Below are positions 49,189 through 57,031 of a stretch of DNA of 64,000 bases, one piece after another. The translations under genes and the position numbers were made by a program. How positions within the stretch are numbered: position 1 is the stretch's first letter; each line of letters starts with the position of its first letter. The notes below the pieces were generated by a model. The model made no database searches. It saw nothing but the letters and a program-made list of their open reading frames with translations, and was not told where the DNA came from. This DNA is from Streptacidiphilus sp041262165 (GTDB lineage Bacteria > Actinomycetota > Actinomycetes > Streptomycetales > Streptomycetaceae), in assembly GCF_041262165.1 (NCBI RefSeq), contig NZ_JBGCBY010000003.1:248001-312000 (forward strand), given 5' to 3'.

Positions 49189-50175
49189 GTGGCGCGTATC
49201 CGGGTCCTGGTCGCGGACGGCCATCGGATCTTCGCCGAGGCGCTCGCCACCGCGCTCGCCGCCGAGCCCGACGTCGAGGTCGCGGCGGCGGGCAGCACCC
49301 AGGCGGCCGAGCGCGCCCTGGAGCGCGCCGCCGCCGAGAACCGCCCCTTCCAGGTGCTGCTGGTCGACGCCGACCTCGCCTCCGGAGGCACGGGAAGCCC
49401 TGGAAGCCCTGGAAGTCTGGGAAGCCCGGGAAGTCCGGCCCCGGCCATTGGAACCGCGCCCGCCCGCGCCGGCGACCAGCGCCGCCCCGGCGCACCATCC
49501 AAGCAGCCCCCGAAGCCAGCGACCGTGCCCCTGCCGGTGCTGCGGCAGCCCATGGTCAGCGCGCCCACGTCCGCAGGAGCCCCGGCTCCCGGGCCCGCTG
49601 CCGCCCCGGCCCCCGCCCGCACTGCCCCGCGCATCCCCGCGCCGCGCGTCGGCGGCAGCGAGCCGCAGCCCGCACGTCCCCGCGTCGGCAGCGAGGGCGG
49701 CGACGGCATCTCCCTGGTCGGCCGCGCCCGCACCGCCCACCCCGACCTCCAGGTGGTCGTCCTCGCCGCCGACGACGACCCGCGCCGGGTGGTCCAGGCG
49801 TTGCAGGCCGGAGCGGGTGGCTGGGTCGCCAAGGAGAGCTCGCTCGGTCGGCTGATGGCCGTGATCCGCGGGGTGCTCCGGGACGAGACGCACATCCCGC
49901 CGCTGCTGCTCACCGGCGTGATCAGGGAGCTCACCGCGGCCCGCCGGGACCGCACCGAGAGCGAGCGGCTGGTCGAGTCGCTCACCCCGCGCGAGAAGCA
50001 GGTGCTCCGCTGCATGGTCGCCGGACTCGGCCGGCAGGCGGTCGCCGACCGGCTCTACCTCTCCCCGCACACCGTCCGGACCCATATGCAGAACGTCCTC
50101 GGCAAGCTCGGGGTCCACTCCACCCTCGCCGCGGTCGCGCTGGCCCGGCGCGCAGGAGTGGGTCCGGCCGAGTAG
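49189..50175 (+). CDS. LuxR-family regulator with a ~105-residue Pro/Ala/Gly insertion in the receiver
   Basis: GTG at 49189 behind GGGGGAC gives 328 residues, about 110 more than usual. The receiver begins VLVADGHRIFAEAL (one of the two acidic residues is Gly), with phosphoacceptor Asp60 in VLLVDADL. Residues about 66-172 are Gly/Ser/Pro/Ala-rich, starting with GSPGSPGSLGSP. The fold resumes at LVGRARTAHPDLQVVVLAADDD and Lys is kept in WVAKES. The helix-turn-helix is typical: LTPREKQVLRCMVAGLGRQ and HTVRTHMQNVLGKLG. It lies just after galK and has no partner kinase. Confidence 0.9.
   Translation: MARIRVLVADGHRIFAEALATALAAEPDVEVAAAGSTQAAERALERAAAENRPFQVLLVDADLASGGTGSPGSPGSLGSPGSPAPAIGTAPARAGDQRRPGAPSKQPPKPATVPLPVLRQPMVSAPTSAGAPAPGPAAAPAPARTAPRIPAPRVGGSEPQPARPRVGSEGGDGISLVGRARTAHPDLQVVVLAADDDPRRVVQALQAGAGGWVAKESSLGRLMAVIRGVLRDETHIPPLLLTGVIRELTAARRDRTESERLVESLTPREKQVLRCMVAGLGRQAVADRLYLSPHTVRTHMQNVLGKLGVHSTLAAVALARRAGVGPAE
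49393..49437 (+). repeat. Five 9-bp units encoding Gly-Ser-Pro repeats
   Basis: Units GGAAGCCCT, GGAAGCCCT, GGAAGTCTG, GGAAGCCCG and GGAAGTCCG run in tandem inside the receiver insertion of the 49189 regulator. They show how the insertion could grow by slippage. Confidence 0.85.
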
Positions 50176-50211
50176 TCGAGTAGCCGAGTTGTCGCTACGC
50201 CGGACCTGAGG

Positions 50212-51963
50212 TCAACGCGGGAGGGCCCGCTGGTGCCGCCGCTGGAACAGGCTGGGCAGGCTGGGCGCGGTGATGAAGCCCTCGGCCCGGGCGGAGGCGA
50301 TGCCGATCCTCGGCAGGTCGCTGCTGCGCGCGAACAGCAGGTACCGCGGCTCCCAGATCGGCCGGTACTTCGCGTTCGCCCGGTACAGCGACTCGATCTG
50401 CCACCAGCGGGAGAAGAAGACCAGCACCGAGCGCCACATCCGCAGCACCGGGCCGGCGCCGAGCCTGGAGCCGCGTTCGAAGACGGCCCGGAACATGGCG
50501 AAGTTCAGCGACACCCGCTTGACGCCCACCTTGTCGGCCTGCCCGATCAGCTCGATCACCATGAACTCGAGCAGTCCGTTGTCGGATTCCCGGTCGCGCC
50601 GCATCAGGTCCAGCGAAAGGCCGTCACGGCCCCAGGGGACAAAGCTCAGCAGGGCCCTCAGCTCGCCCTGGCCGTCATGGCACTCCAGCATCACGCACTG
50701 GCCGTCGTCCGGGTCGCCGAGCCGCCCCAGCGCCATGGAGAACCCGCGCTCGGTCTGCCCGTCGCGCCAGTGGTCGGCGCGCTGCAGCAGCATGTCCATC
50801 TCTTCTTCGGGGATGTCCTCGTGGCGGCGTACCCGAACGGTGTATCCGGCGCGTCCGACCTTCTTGTGCGTCTGGCGGACGCCGCGCATCGCGCGCCCCT
50901 CCAGGGTGAAGTCGTCGACCTCGACCAGCGCCTCGTCGCCCAGCTCCAGCGCGTTCAGTCCGTGCCGGGCGAAGACGGTGCCGCCCTCCTCGCTGGCCCC
51001 CATCACGGCGGGAACCCAGGCGTGGTCGCGGGCCTGGTCGAGCCAGAGCTCGATGGCGCCCGGCCAGGCCTCGATGTCCCCGATGGGGTCACCGGAGGCC
51101 AGCGAGACGCCGCCGACCACGCGGTAGGCGACGGCGGCCTTCCCGGACGGCGAGAAGATCACCGACTTGTCCCGGCGCAGCGCGAAGTAGCCCAGCGAGT
51201 CGCGTTCGCCGTGCCGGTCGAGCAACTCCCGCAGCCGCAGCTCGTCGTCGGGGCAGAGGTACTCCTTGCCCCTGGGCGAGCGGAACAGCGTGTACAGCAC
51301 CAGCAGGAAGATCAGCGCGCTCATCACGTTGATCACGATGTCCACCCAGTGCGGGATGTCGATGTTGTGGAAGCTCGAGTCGGAGGGCGCCAGGGTGTAG
51401 ACGCGCATCAGCACGTAGTCAATCCGCCCGCGCAGCGTCGAGCCCGTCGCAGTGTTGGTCGCGGAGACCAGCGCCGTGCCGATCAGCACGCCCACCGCCC
51501 CGCCGCCGATCAGTGCGCTCAGCGCGAGCCAGGGGTTGGAGCGGTCGCCCTTCGCCCGGAACTCGCGCCGGCCGACCAGCAGCGCGGCGAGGAGGCCCAG
51601 GGTGATGGTCCCCGACACCCAGTTGAACCAGTGCTCCCGGACCTCGGGCAGGCCCACCAGGGAGATCAGGACCAGCGCCATGTAGAGGGACACGACGACC
51701 ACGTTGAAGATCCAGGCGGCGCGCTTGCGCCGACGCATCATCATGGCCAGGAACAGCGCCAGGGCGCCCGAGGTGAACCCCGAGGTGATCATGTAGGGGG
51801 TGAAGAAGTCCCCGGTGTTGTGGCGGGTGACCTGCCCTCGGAAGGGCGCGGAGACGGCTCCGAGGAAGTTGAGCGCCGCGGCGACGCGCAGGTACCAGAC
51901 GGAGGCGGCGGCGGCGCGCGGGCGCCAGGCAGCGAGCCGGTTCGTCGGCGATTCGGAGGACAC
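50212..51963 (-). CDS. Membrane phosphatidylglycerol lysyltransferase-like protein (DUF2156)
   Basis: GTG at 51963 gives 583 residues. About seven membrane helices fill the first 240 residues. The C-terminal half is the DUF2156 acyltransferase fold of MprF/LysX: VVGGVSLASGDPIG, ALELGDEALVEVDDFTLEGRAMRGVRQ, DNGLLEFMVIELI, VSLNFAMFRAVFERG and SLYRANAKYRPIWEPRY. It matches the N-terminal portion of actinobacterial LysX without the fused lysyl-tRNA synthetase, so it transfers an aminoacyl group (probably Lys) to phosphatidylglycerol and lowers surface charge. It is the only gene of its unit; the terminator at 52036-52073 separates it from the SGNH hydrolase upstream. Confidence 0.88.
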   Translation of the reverse strand: MSSESPTNRLAAWRPRAAAASVWYLRVAAALNFLGAVSAPFRGQVTRHNTGDFFTPYMITSGFTSGALALFLAMMMRRRKRAAWIFNVVVVSLYMALVLISLVGLPEVREHWFNWVSGTITLGLLAALLVGRREFRAKGDRSNPWLALSALIGGGAVGVLIGTALVSATNTATGSTLRGRIDYVLMRVYTLAPSDSSFHNIDIPHWVDIVINVMSALIFLLVLYTLFRSPRGKEYLCPDDELRLRELLDRHGERDSLGYFALRRDKSVIFSPSGKAAVAYRVVGGVSLASGDPIGDIEAWPGAIELWLDQARDHAWVPAVMGASEEGGTVFARHGLNALELGDEALVEVDDFTLEGRAMRGVRQTHKKVGRAGYTVRVRRHEDIPEEEMDMLLQRADHWRDGQTERGFSMALGRLGDPDDGQCVMLECHDGQGELRALLSFVPWGRDGLSLDLMRRDRESDNGLLEFMVIELIGQADKVGVKRVSLNFAMFRAVFERGSRLGAGPVLRMWRSVLVFFSRWWQIESLYRANAKYRPIWEPRYLLFARSSDLPRIGIASARAEGFITAPSLPSLFQRRHQRALPR

Positions 51964-52035
51964 GTTTCTACCCGTCCGTTATGAGTGAATCTTCATACTT
52001 GCATAGCATTTCCACAACGACGTCCGACGACAAGA

Positions 52036-52073
52036 CGAGAGCCCGCCCCCCGAATGGCGGGGGCGGGCTCTCG
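52036..52073 (-). terminator. Intrinsic terminator after the SGNH hydrolase gene
   Basis: A perfect 15-bp stem (CGAGAGCCCGCCCCC with its complement at 52059-52073) and 8-base loop lies 23 bases beyond the stop of the minus-strand hydrolase gene. Confidence 0.88.
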
Positions 52074-52095
52074 CGGCAGGGCGTGGTGACGCCGA

Positions 52096-52980
52096 TCAGT
52101 CGTGGTGCTTCAGCGCGTCCTGGAACGCCTCGGCGAGCACCGCGTGCCCGACCGGGTTGGCGTGGATGTCGTGGTACGGGGTGCACTCCCAGGTCCAGGC
52201 GCAGATCCGGGCCACGTTCAGCGGCACCTGGCCGATCCCGGGCAGGGTGACCTGGTGGGTGAAGTCATCGGTGGAGAACGCCTTGGACGCGTCCGCCAGC
52301 TCGAAGTGGCTGCTCCGCAGGCCCAGCTTGATCACCCCGTTGAGGACCGTGGACAGTGCCGTGGACTGCACCGCCAGCTGCTGACCGGCCGGGCCGGTCA
52401 GCCACACCGCGAGGAAGGGGTCGTAGTAGTTCATGCCCGCGTAGCGCACCCGCGAGCCGCCCGCCTGGTAGAGGGCCCGGGTGATCTGCGGCAGCTGCGC
52501 CCCGACCGTGGCGACGCCCTTCGCGGTGCAGGCGAGGTCGATGGTCCCCCCGGCGAGGCAGCCGTCCACGTCGTTGGCGCCGATGTCCAGGGTCACGTAC
52601 CTGACCTGGCCCCGGTGCGCGCGGAGGAACTTCTCGGCCGCGTCCAGCTGCGAGCTCGCCCCCGGGTAGCTGCAGATCCCGCCGTCGATCATCGTCCCGG
52701 TGGTCTCGCCGCTGCACCCGAGCTTGATGTGCACCAGCGCGGGGTCGCGCTGCTTGAGCTGCGCGTACAGCTGATCGGTGTACGAGACGTCGGTGTTCTG
52801 CTGCACGTTCGGCTGGTAGCCGGCGGCCAGCGAGTCACCGAGTGAGACGTAGTAGTGCGGACTGCCCTGTGGGCTGCCGCCGGAGTCGCGCGCGGACGCG
52901 GTGCCGGTCATCGTCGCCGCGGCGAGAGCCGCGAGCGCGAAGGTGGCGAGAACGCGGCGCACGCGGGAGGTGCTGGGCAC
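52096..52980 (-). CDS. Secreted SGNH/GDSL-family hydrolase
   Basis: GTG at 52980 behind AAGGGGGG gives 294 residues. A signal peptide (about 5-28, LATFALAALAAATMTGTASA) is followed by block I YVSLGDSLAAGYQP with the nucleophilic Ser, Gly in KLGCSGETT, block III DIGANDVDGC and block V DIHANPVGH with the catalytic His. Several Cys suggest disulfides. It is an extracellular esterase or lipase of the Streptomyces SGNH type. The open frame upstream of 52980 crosses the ribosome-binding site and is not coding. Confidence 0.92.
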   Translation of the reverse strand: MPSTSRVRRVLATFALAALAAATMTGTASARDSGGSPQGSPHYYVSLGDSLAAGYQPNVQQNTDVSYTDQLYAQLKQRDPALVHIKLGCSGETTGTMIDGGICSYPGASSQLDAAEKFLRAHRGQVRYVTLDIGANDVDGCLAGGTIDLACTAKGVATVGAQLPQITRALYQAGGSRVRYAGMNYYDPFLAVWLTGPAGQQLAVQSTALSTVLNGVIKLGLRSSHFELADASKAFSTDDFTHQVTLPGIGQVPLNVARICAWTWECTPYHDIHANPVGHAVLAEAFQDALKHHD

Positions 52981-53093
52981 GGGTGGGCCCCCCTTCTGGG
53001 GAGCCGCGTTCGATGCGGCTCCCGATCCCAGGGAGTATCCCAACCCGCCAGTAGCTTCTGGCAATAGCTGTGCAGTCACGACCTGGGCAGTAC

Positions 53094-53123
53094 GGCGCCC
53101 CCGGGCCAGGACCCGGGGGCGCC
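53094..53123 (-). terminator. Intrinsic terminator after the GH8 gene
   Basis: GGCGCCCCCGGG at 53094-53105 pairs perfectly with CCCGGGGGCGCC at 53112-53123 over a 6-base loop, 16 bases beyond the GH8 stop. Confidence 0.8.
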
Positions 53124-53139
53124 GCAGCTTGACGCGGTG

Positions 53140-54399
53140 TCAGGAGGCGGGGCTCCAGTAGTCGCCGGCCATCACCACGTAGACCAGCATCTTGATGGTC
53201 TCGCCGTAGTAGGCGTCACCGAAGGGGTTGGTGCCGAGCTGCTTCCAGATCGCGTCGGTCCAGGCCTGGTCGCCGGAGGCCATTGCCGCCGGGCCGACCG
53301 AGTCGCCGGCCTCCTCCGCCTGGGTGTCGCCGGAGATGTTCCCGTTGGCGCAGTTCAGCTTGATGTGCGGCTGGACGTTGGCCGGGTTGCCGCCGGAGAG
53401 CTTCTTCAGGCAGGCGGACTCCTTCTTGGCCGTGCCGTACGCGGTCGCGGCGGTGCTGGAGCCGTTCACCAGGGCGTCGGTGCCCAGGTGCCAGGGCACG
53501 CGGATCGAGTTGTAGCCGACGATGTTGTCCGGCTGGCTCTCCTGGTAGTTCGCGGGCGCGGGCTTGGGGCTGGTGCCGTTCGCGTTCACCACGAAGTCCG
53601 AGAGCAGGCCGGAGCTCGACGAGTACGACGCGGAGAACTCGTTGATCACCGCCTCGGTGCGGGTGACCACCTTGTTCCAGTCGTGCGAGGTGTCGTAGGC
53701 GGCGAAGGCCCGCAGGTGGTCCAGCATCATGTCGGAGGGACGGGTGTCCGTGGTGGGGCCGTCGTCCTCGCACTTGAGGTGGCCGTCAGGGGCGACGTCG
53801 TGGGCGTAGAAGCTCGCCAACCAGGCCTTGGCGTCGGCGGTGTAGCCGCCCCACTGCTTGTCGGCGAGGATCAGGCCGTAGCCGATGTCCAGGTCGCCGT
53901 CGGTGGCCGCGTCGGGGGTGCCACCGCTGTAGTACCTGCAGCTCTTGCCGTCGAGCTGCCACTGCATCAGGCCCCACTGGTCCTTGTGGTCCTTGACCAG
54001 CTGCCACAGGCCGTTGAACTCGGTCTGCGCGTTGGTGTCGTAGCCGGCCATCAGCGGCACGATGTTCATGCCGTAGCCCTGGGCCTCGGACACCGTGCCG
54101 CCGTTGGTGGCGTCGTTGTCGCCCTTCGTCGAGACGTAGTACTCGTTGGAGGCGCAGCCGTGCACCAGATAGGTCGACTTCCACGAGTTGTACTGCTTCT
54201 CCACCGCCGCGTCCCGGGTCGCCTGCGAGGCGGAGGGCATCACGCCGACCTTGTAGGTCACATGGGTGGGGAAGGGATGTGCGGGGGTGGTCGCGGCGGA
54301 GGCGGTGGCTCCGCCGGTGGCCGCGAGGCCGAGGCTGATACACCCGGCCGCCGCTGCGGCGGCGATCAGCTTTCTGATGTGACTGGTATGAGAGGCCAT
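53140..54399 (-). CDS. Secreted glycoside hydrolase family 8 (endoglucanase/chitosanase)
   Basis: The product has 419 residues with a signal peptide (about 9-35). The GH8 general acid is Glu105 in TVSEAQGYGMNIVPLMAGYD. The second acid motif is DAATDGDLDIGYGLILADKQW. YNSIRVPWHLGTDALV and GDAYYGETIKMLVYVVMAGDYW belong to the same alpha6/alpha6 barrel. Family members cleave beta-1,4 glucans or chitosan; the palindrome at 54430-54450 makes chitosan a good guess but the substrate is unproven. The GGAGCACC before ATG is the ribosome-binding site. Confidence 0.9.
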   Translation of the reverse strand: MASHTSHIRKLIAAAAAAGCISLGLAATGGATASAATTPAHPFPTHVTYKVGVMPSASQATRDAAVEKQYNSWKSTYLVHGCASNEYYVSTKGDNDATNGGTVSEAQGYGMNIVPLMAGYDTNAQTEFNGLWQLVKDHKDQWGLMQWQLDGKSCRYYSGGTPDAATDGDLDIGYGLILADKQWGGYTADAKAWLASFYAHDVAPDGHLKCEDDGPTTDTRPSDMMLDHLRAFAAYDTSHDWNKVVTRTEAVINEFSASYSSSSGLLSDFVVNANGTSPKPAPANYQESQPDNIVGYNSIRVPWHLGTDALVNGSSTAATAYGTAKKESACLKKLSGGNPANVQPHIKLNCANGNISGDTQAEEAGDSVGPAAMASGDQAWTDAIWKQLGTNPFGDAYYGETIKMLVYVVMAGDYWSPAS

Positions 54400-54429
54400 C
54401 AGATGGTGCTCCTTCGGGAGCCAGGACTT

Positions 54430-54450
54430 AGTTAGGAAGCTTTCCTAACT
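54430..54450. promoter_or_regulatory. Perfect 21-bp palindrome upstream of the GH8 gene
   Basis: AGTTAGGAA-gct-TTCCTAACT has 9-base arms without mismatch, 31 bases upstream of the GH8 ATG. It is AT-rich for this genome. From memory it resembles the operator of actinomycete chitosanase genes bound by the ROK-family repressor CsnR; the match cannot be checked here. The nearby MarR gene is another possible binder. Confidence 0.65.
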
Positions 54451-54518
54451 TGATTTCGCCTAGAGTGGCCCCATTGCTGGTACTCCGTCAAGAGTCAGGC
54501 GCGGGTTGCCTTGGGGCG

Positions 54519-55016
54519 CTATTCGGGCAGGTTGTCGAACGGCGCGACGAGCTGCCGCAGCAGTCCCGCCAGATCCCCGCGCTGGGCTGCGGAGAGCTCG
54601 GCCAGCAGGGCGCGCTCGTGGGCCAGCAGGCCGGCCAGCGCGGCGTCCGCGAGATCCTGCCCGGCCGTGGTGAGGCGGACCAGGACGCCCCGGCGGTCGC
54701 CCGGGTCGGGCAGCCGCTGGACCAGGCCCTTGCCGGCCAGGCGGTCGATCCGATTGGTCATCGTGCCGGAGGTGACCAGGGTCTGCGTCAGCAGCTGCCC
54801 GGGGGACAGCTGATAGGGGGCTCCGGCGCGGCGCAGCGCGGTGAGGACGTCGAACTCCCAGGGCTCCAGGTTGTGCTCGGCGAAGGCGGTGCGCCGGGCG
54901 CGGTCGAGATGCCGGGCGAGGCGGCTGATCCGGCTGAGTACCTCGAGTGGTTCCACGTCGAGGTCAGGGCGCTCGCGCCGCCATGCTGCGACCAGCCGGT
55001 CGACCTCGTCCTCCAT
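54519..55016 (-). CDS. MarR-family transcriptional regulator
   Basis: The product has 165 residues. The winged-helix domain is visible: LEPWEFDVLTALRRAGAPYQLSPGQLL, the recognition helix TSGTMTNRIDRLAGKGLVQRL and wing DPGDRRGVLVRLT. The ends form the dimerisation helices. No reactive Cys is present in the usual OhrR position, so a ligand rather than peroxide is likely sensed. It is divergent from the methyltransferase, with two matching inverted repeats in the 113-base gap, so it probably represses both. Confidence 0.92.
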   Translation of the reverse strand: MEDEVDRLVAAWRRERPDLDVEPLEVLSRISRLARHLDRARRTAFAEHNLEPWEFDVLTALRRAGAPYQLSPGQLLTQTLVTSGTMTNRIDRLAGKGLVQRLPDPGDRRGVLVRLTTAGQDLADAALAGLLAHERALLAELSAAQRGDLAGLLRQLVAPFDNLPE

Positions 55017-55055
55017 AGTCGATCAGTGTAGTGGTGGATGTGTCGATGTGAAGTC

Positions 55056-55113
55056 TCTTGACATCAAGAAACAGCAGTGGCCAGAATCGAAGTATCTTGA
55101 TGTCGAGATACTT
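55056..55113. promoter_or_regulatory. Two matching inverted repeats in the MarR-tam divergent gap
   Basis: Site 1 is TCTTGA-ca-TCAAGA (55056-55069, perfect). Site 2 is AAGTATCT-tgatgtcg-AGATACTT (55090-55113, perfect arms), with the same core TCTTGAnnTCnAGA inside. The shared core and the position between the divergent starts are those expected of a MarR-type operator pair; site 2 ends five bases before the GAGGAG of the methyltransferase. Confidence 0.7.
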
Positions 55114-55129
55114 CTCCGAGGAGCAGGCC

Positions 55130-55894
55130 ATGACCTGGGACCCCGCCCAGTACCTCCGCCACGCCGACCACCGCAGCCGGCCCTTCCACGACCTGGTCGA
55201 CCGAATCCCGCACTCGCCGGCGAAGGTCGTCGACCTCGGCTGCGGTCCCGGCAACACCACCGCGACCCTCACCGACCGCTGGCCCGGCGCGGAGATCATC
55301 GGTGTGGACAACTCCACCGAGATGATCCAGCAGGCCCTCCACGACCACCCGGACGTCGCCTTCCGCCTCGGCGACATCGCCGGCTACGCACCGGCGCAGG
55401 ACAACCCCGACCTGATCCTCTCCAACGCCGCCCTGCAGTGGGTCCCCGGCCATGCCGACCTGTTCCCCCGCTGGATCGACGGGCTCCCCACCAGAGGCGT
55501 CCTGGCCTTCCAGGTCCCCGGCAACTTCGGGGCGCCCACCCACACCCTCCTCGCCGAACTCAGGGACAGCCCCCGCTGGGCCGGCCGCCTCGCCGACATC
55601 CACGCCCCTGCTGTGCACCAGCCCGCCGAGTACCGGCAGCGGCTCACCGCCCTCGGCTGCACCGTCGACGCCTGGGAGTGGACCTACGACCAGGTCCTCA
55701 CCGGAGACAACCCGGTGCTGGACTGGATGCTCGGCACCGGCCTGCGTCCTGTCCTCGCCGCGCTGACCGATCCGGCCGACCGCGAGGCGTTCCTCGCCGA
55801 GTACGGCGCGCTGCTCGCCGAGGCGTACCCGGCCACTCCGCACGGCACCGTCCTGCCGTACCGCCGTATCTTCGCCGTCGCCGTCAAGAACTGA
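55130..55894 (+). CDS. tam: Trans-aconitate 2-methyltransferase-like SAM methyltransferase
   Basis: ATG at 55130 behind GAGGAG gives 254 residues. MTWDPAQYLRHADHRSRPF, the SAM loop VVDLGCGPGNTTATL, the acidic residue in IIGVDNS and LILSNAALQWVPGH match Tam, which methylates trans-aconitate. The C-terminal PYRRIFAVA is also typical. It is controlled together with the divergent MarR gene, and the VOC gene starts 11 bases after its stop. Confidence 0.88.
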   Translation: MTWDPAQYLRHADHRSRPFHDLVDRIPHSPAKVVDLGCGPGNTTATLTDRWPGAEIIGVDNSTEMIQQALHDHPDVAFRLGDIAGYAPAQDNPDLILSNAALQWVPGHADLFPRWIDGLPTRGVLAFQVPGNFGAPTHTLLAELRDSPRWAGRLADIHAPAVHQPAEYRQRLTALGCTVDAWEWTYDQVLTGDNPVLDWMLGTGLRPVLAALTDPADREAFLAEYGALLAEAYPATPHGTVLPYRRIFAVAVKN

Positions 55895-55905
55895 GGAACA
55901 CTCAC

Positions 55906-56268
55906 ATGATCACCGCCCTCGACCACGTCCAGCTGGCCGCCCCCGTCGGCAGCGAGGACCGGATCCGCGCGTACTACGCGGACATCCTCGGGATGACCGA
56001 GATCCCCAAGCCCCGCGTGCTCGCCGCCCGTGGCGGCTGCTGGTTCCAGACCGGGGCGGTCCAGCTCCACGTGGGTGTCGAGGACCCCTTCGTCCCGGCC
56101 AGGAAGGCCCACCCGGCGCTGCGGGTCCAGGGCATCCACGCCTTCGCCGAGCACATCGCCGCCCTCGGCGCCCCCGTCAGCTGGGACCACGACCTCCCCG
56201 GACACGACCGCTTCTACTCCCACGACCCCGTCGGCAACCGCATCGAGTTCCTCGAAGCGAGGCCGTAG
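55906..56268 (+). CDS. VOC-superfamily protein (glyoxalase/resistance fold)
   Basis: ATG at 55906 behind GAGGAACA gives 120 residues with two beta-alpha-beta-beta-beta units: ALDHVQLAAPVGSEDRIRAYYADILGM and HPALRVQGIHAFAEHIAALG. Ligand candidates are His in DHVQLA, His in VQLHVGV and Glu in NRIEFLEARP. It is cotranscribed with tam under the MarR operators. The substrate is unknown. Confidence 0.85.
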   Translation: MITALDHVQLAAPVGSEDRIRAYYADILGMTEIPKPRVLAARGGCWFQTGAVQLHVGVEDPFVPARKAHPALRVQGIHAFAEHIAALGAPVSWDHDLPGHDRFYSHDPVGNRIEFLEARP

Positions 56269-56307
56269 ACCAAGGGACGACCCCTCGCTCTTCTGGCCGG
56301 ACCGGCC

Positions 56308-57024
56308 CTAGCTCTTCCGCCGCCCCACCAGCTGAGGCCGCCGTTCCATCCCGCCCAGGCCGTGCCAGGCCAGGTTCACCAGGTGGGCGGCGACCTCCGC
56401 CTTCTTCGGGCTCCGCACCTCCAGCCACCACTGGCCGGTCAGCGCCACCATCCCCACCAGCATCTGCGCGTACATCGGCGCCAACTTGGGGTCGTAGCCC
56501 CGTGACTTGAACTCAAGGCCCAGGATGTCCTCGACCTGCGTCGCGATGTCGCTGATCAACGACGCGAAGGTGCCCGTCGACTGGGCCACCGGCGAGTCCC
56601 GCACCAGGATCCGGAACCCGTCCGTCGACGTCTCGATGTAGTCGAGCAGCGCGAACGCCGCCTCCTCCAGCAGCTCCCGTGGATGCCCGCCGGTCAGCGC
56701 GCCCGTGACGGTGTCCAGCAGCAGTTGCATCTCGCGGTCCACCACGACCGCGTAGAGCCCCTCCTTGCCGCCGAAGTGCTCGTAGACCACCGGCTTGGAG
56801 ACCCCGGCCTTTGCCGCGATCTCCTCCACCGACGTCGCGTCGTACCCCCGCTCCGCGAACAGCGTCCGGCCGATGTCCAGCAGCTGCTCGCGCCGCTGCT
56901 TACCGCTCATCCGTACCCGCGTGCCCCCTGTGGCCCGGCGCGCGCGCGGCGTCGTCCCCCGTACCGCCTTCGCGGCAACGGGTGGATCGCCAGCCTCTCC
57001 TGACCCACCGCTGCTCTCGTTCAC
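56308..57024 (-). CDS. TetR-family transcriptional regulator
   Basis: GTG at 57024 gives 238 residues. After a basic, low-complexity start of 38 residues comes the TetR helix-turn-helix: RREQLLDIGRTLFAERGYDATSVEEIAAKAGVSKPVVYEHFGGKEGLY. The ligand domain contains two Trp (GQWWLEV). It follows the desaturase gene by 7 bases on the same strand, the common Streptomyces pair in which the TetR protein represses the desaturase. ATG at 56910 (MSGKQRREQ) is an alternative start. The palindrome at 58134-58153 is the likely operator. Confidence 0.92.
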   Translation of the reverse strand: MNESSGGSGEAGDPPVAAKAVRGTTPRARRATGGTRVRMSGKQRREQLLDIGRTLFAERGYDATSVEEIAAKAGVSKPVVYEHFGGKEGLYAVVVDREMQLLLDTVTGALTGGHPRELLEEAAFALLDYIETSTDGFRILVRDSPVAQSTGTFASLISDIATQVEDILGLEFKSRGYDPKLAPMYAQMLVGMVALTGQWWLEVRSPKKAEVAAHLVNLAWHGLGGMERRPQLVGRRKS

Positions 57025-57031
57025 AGGACCA

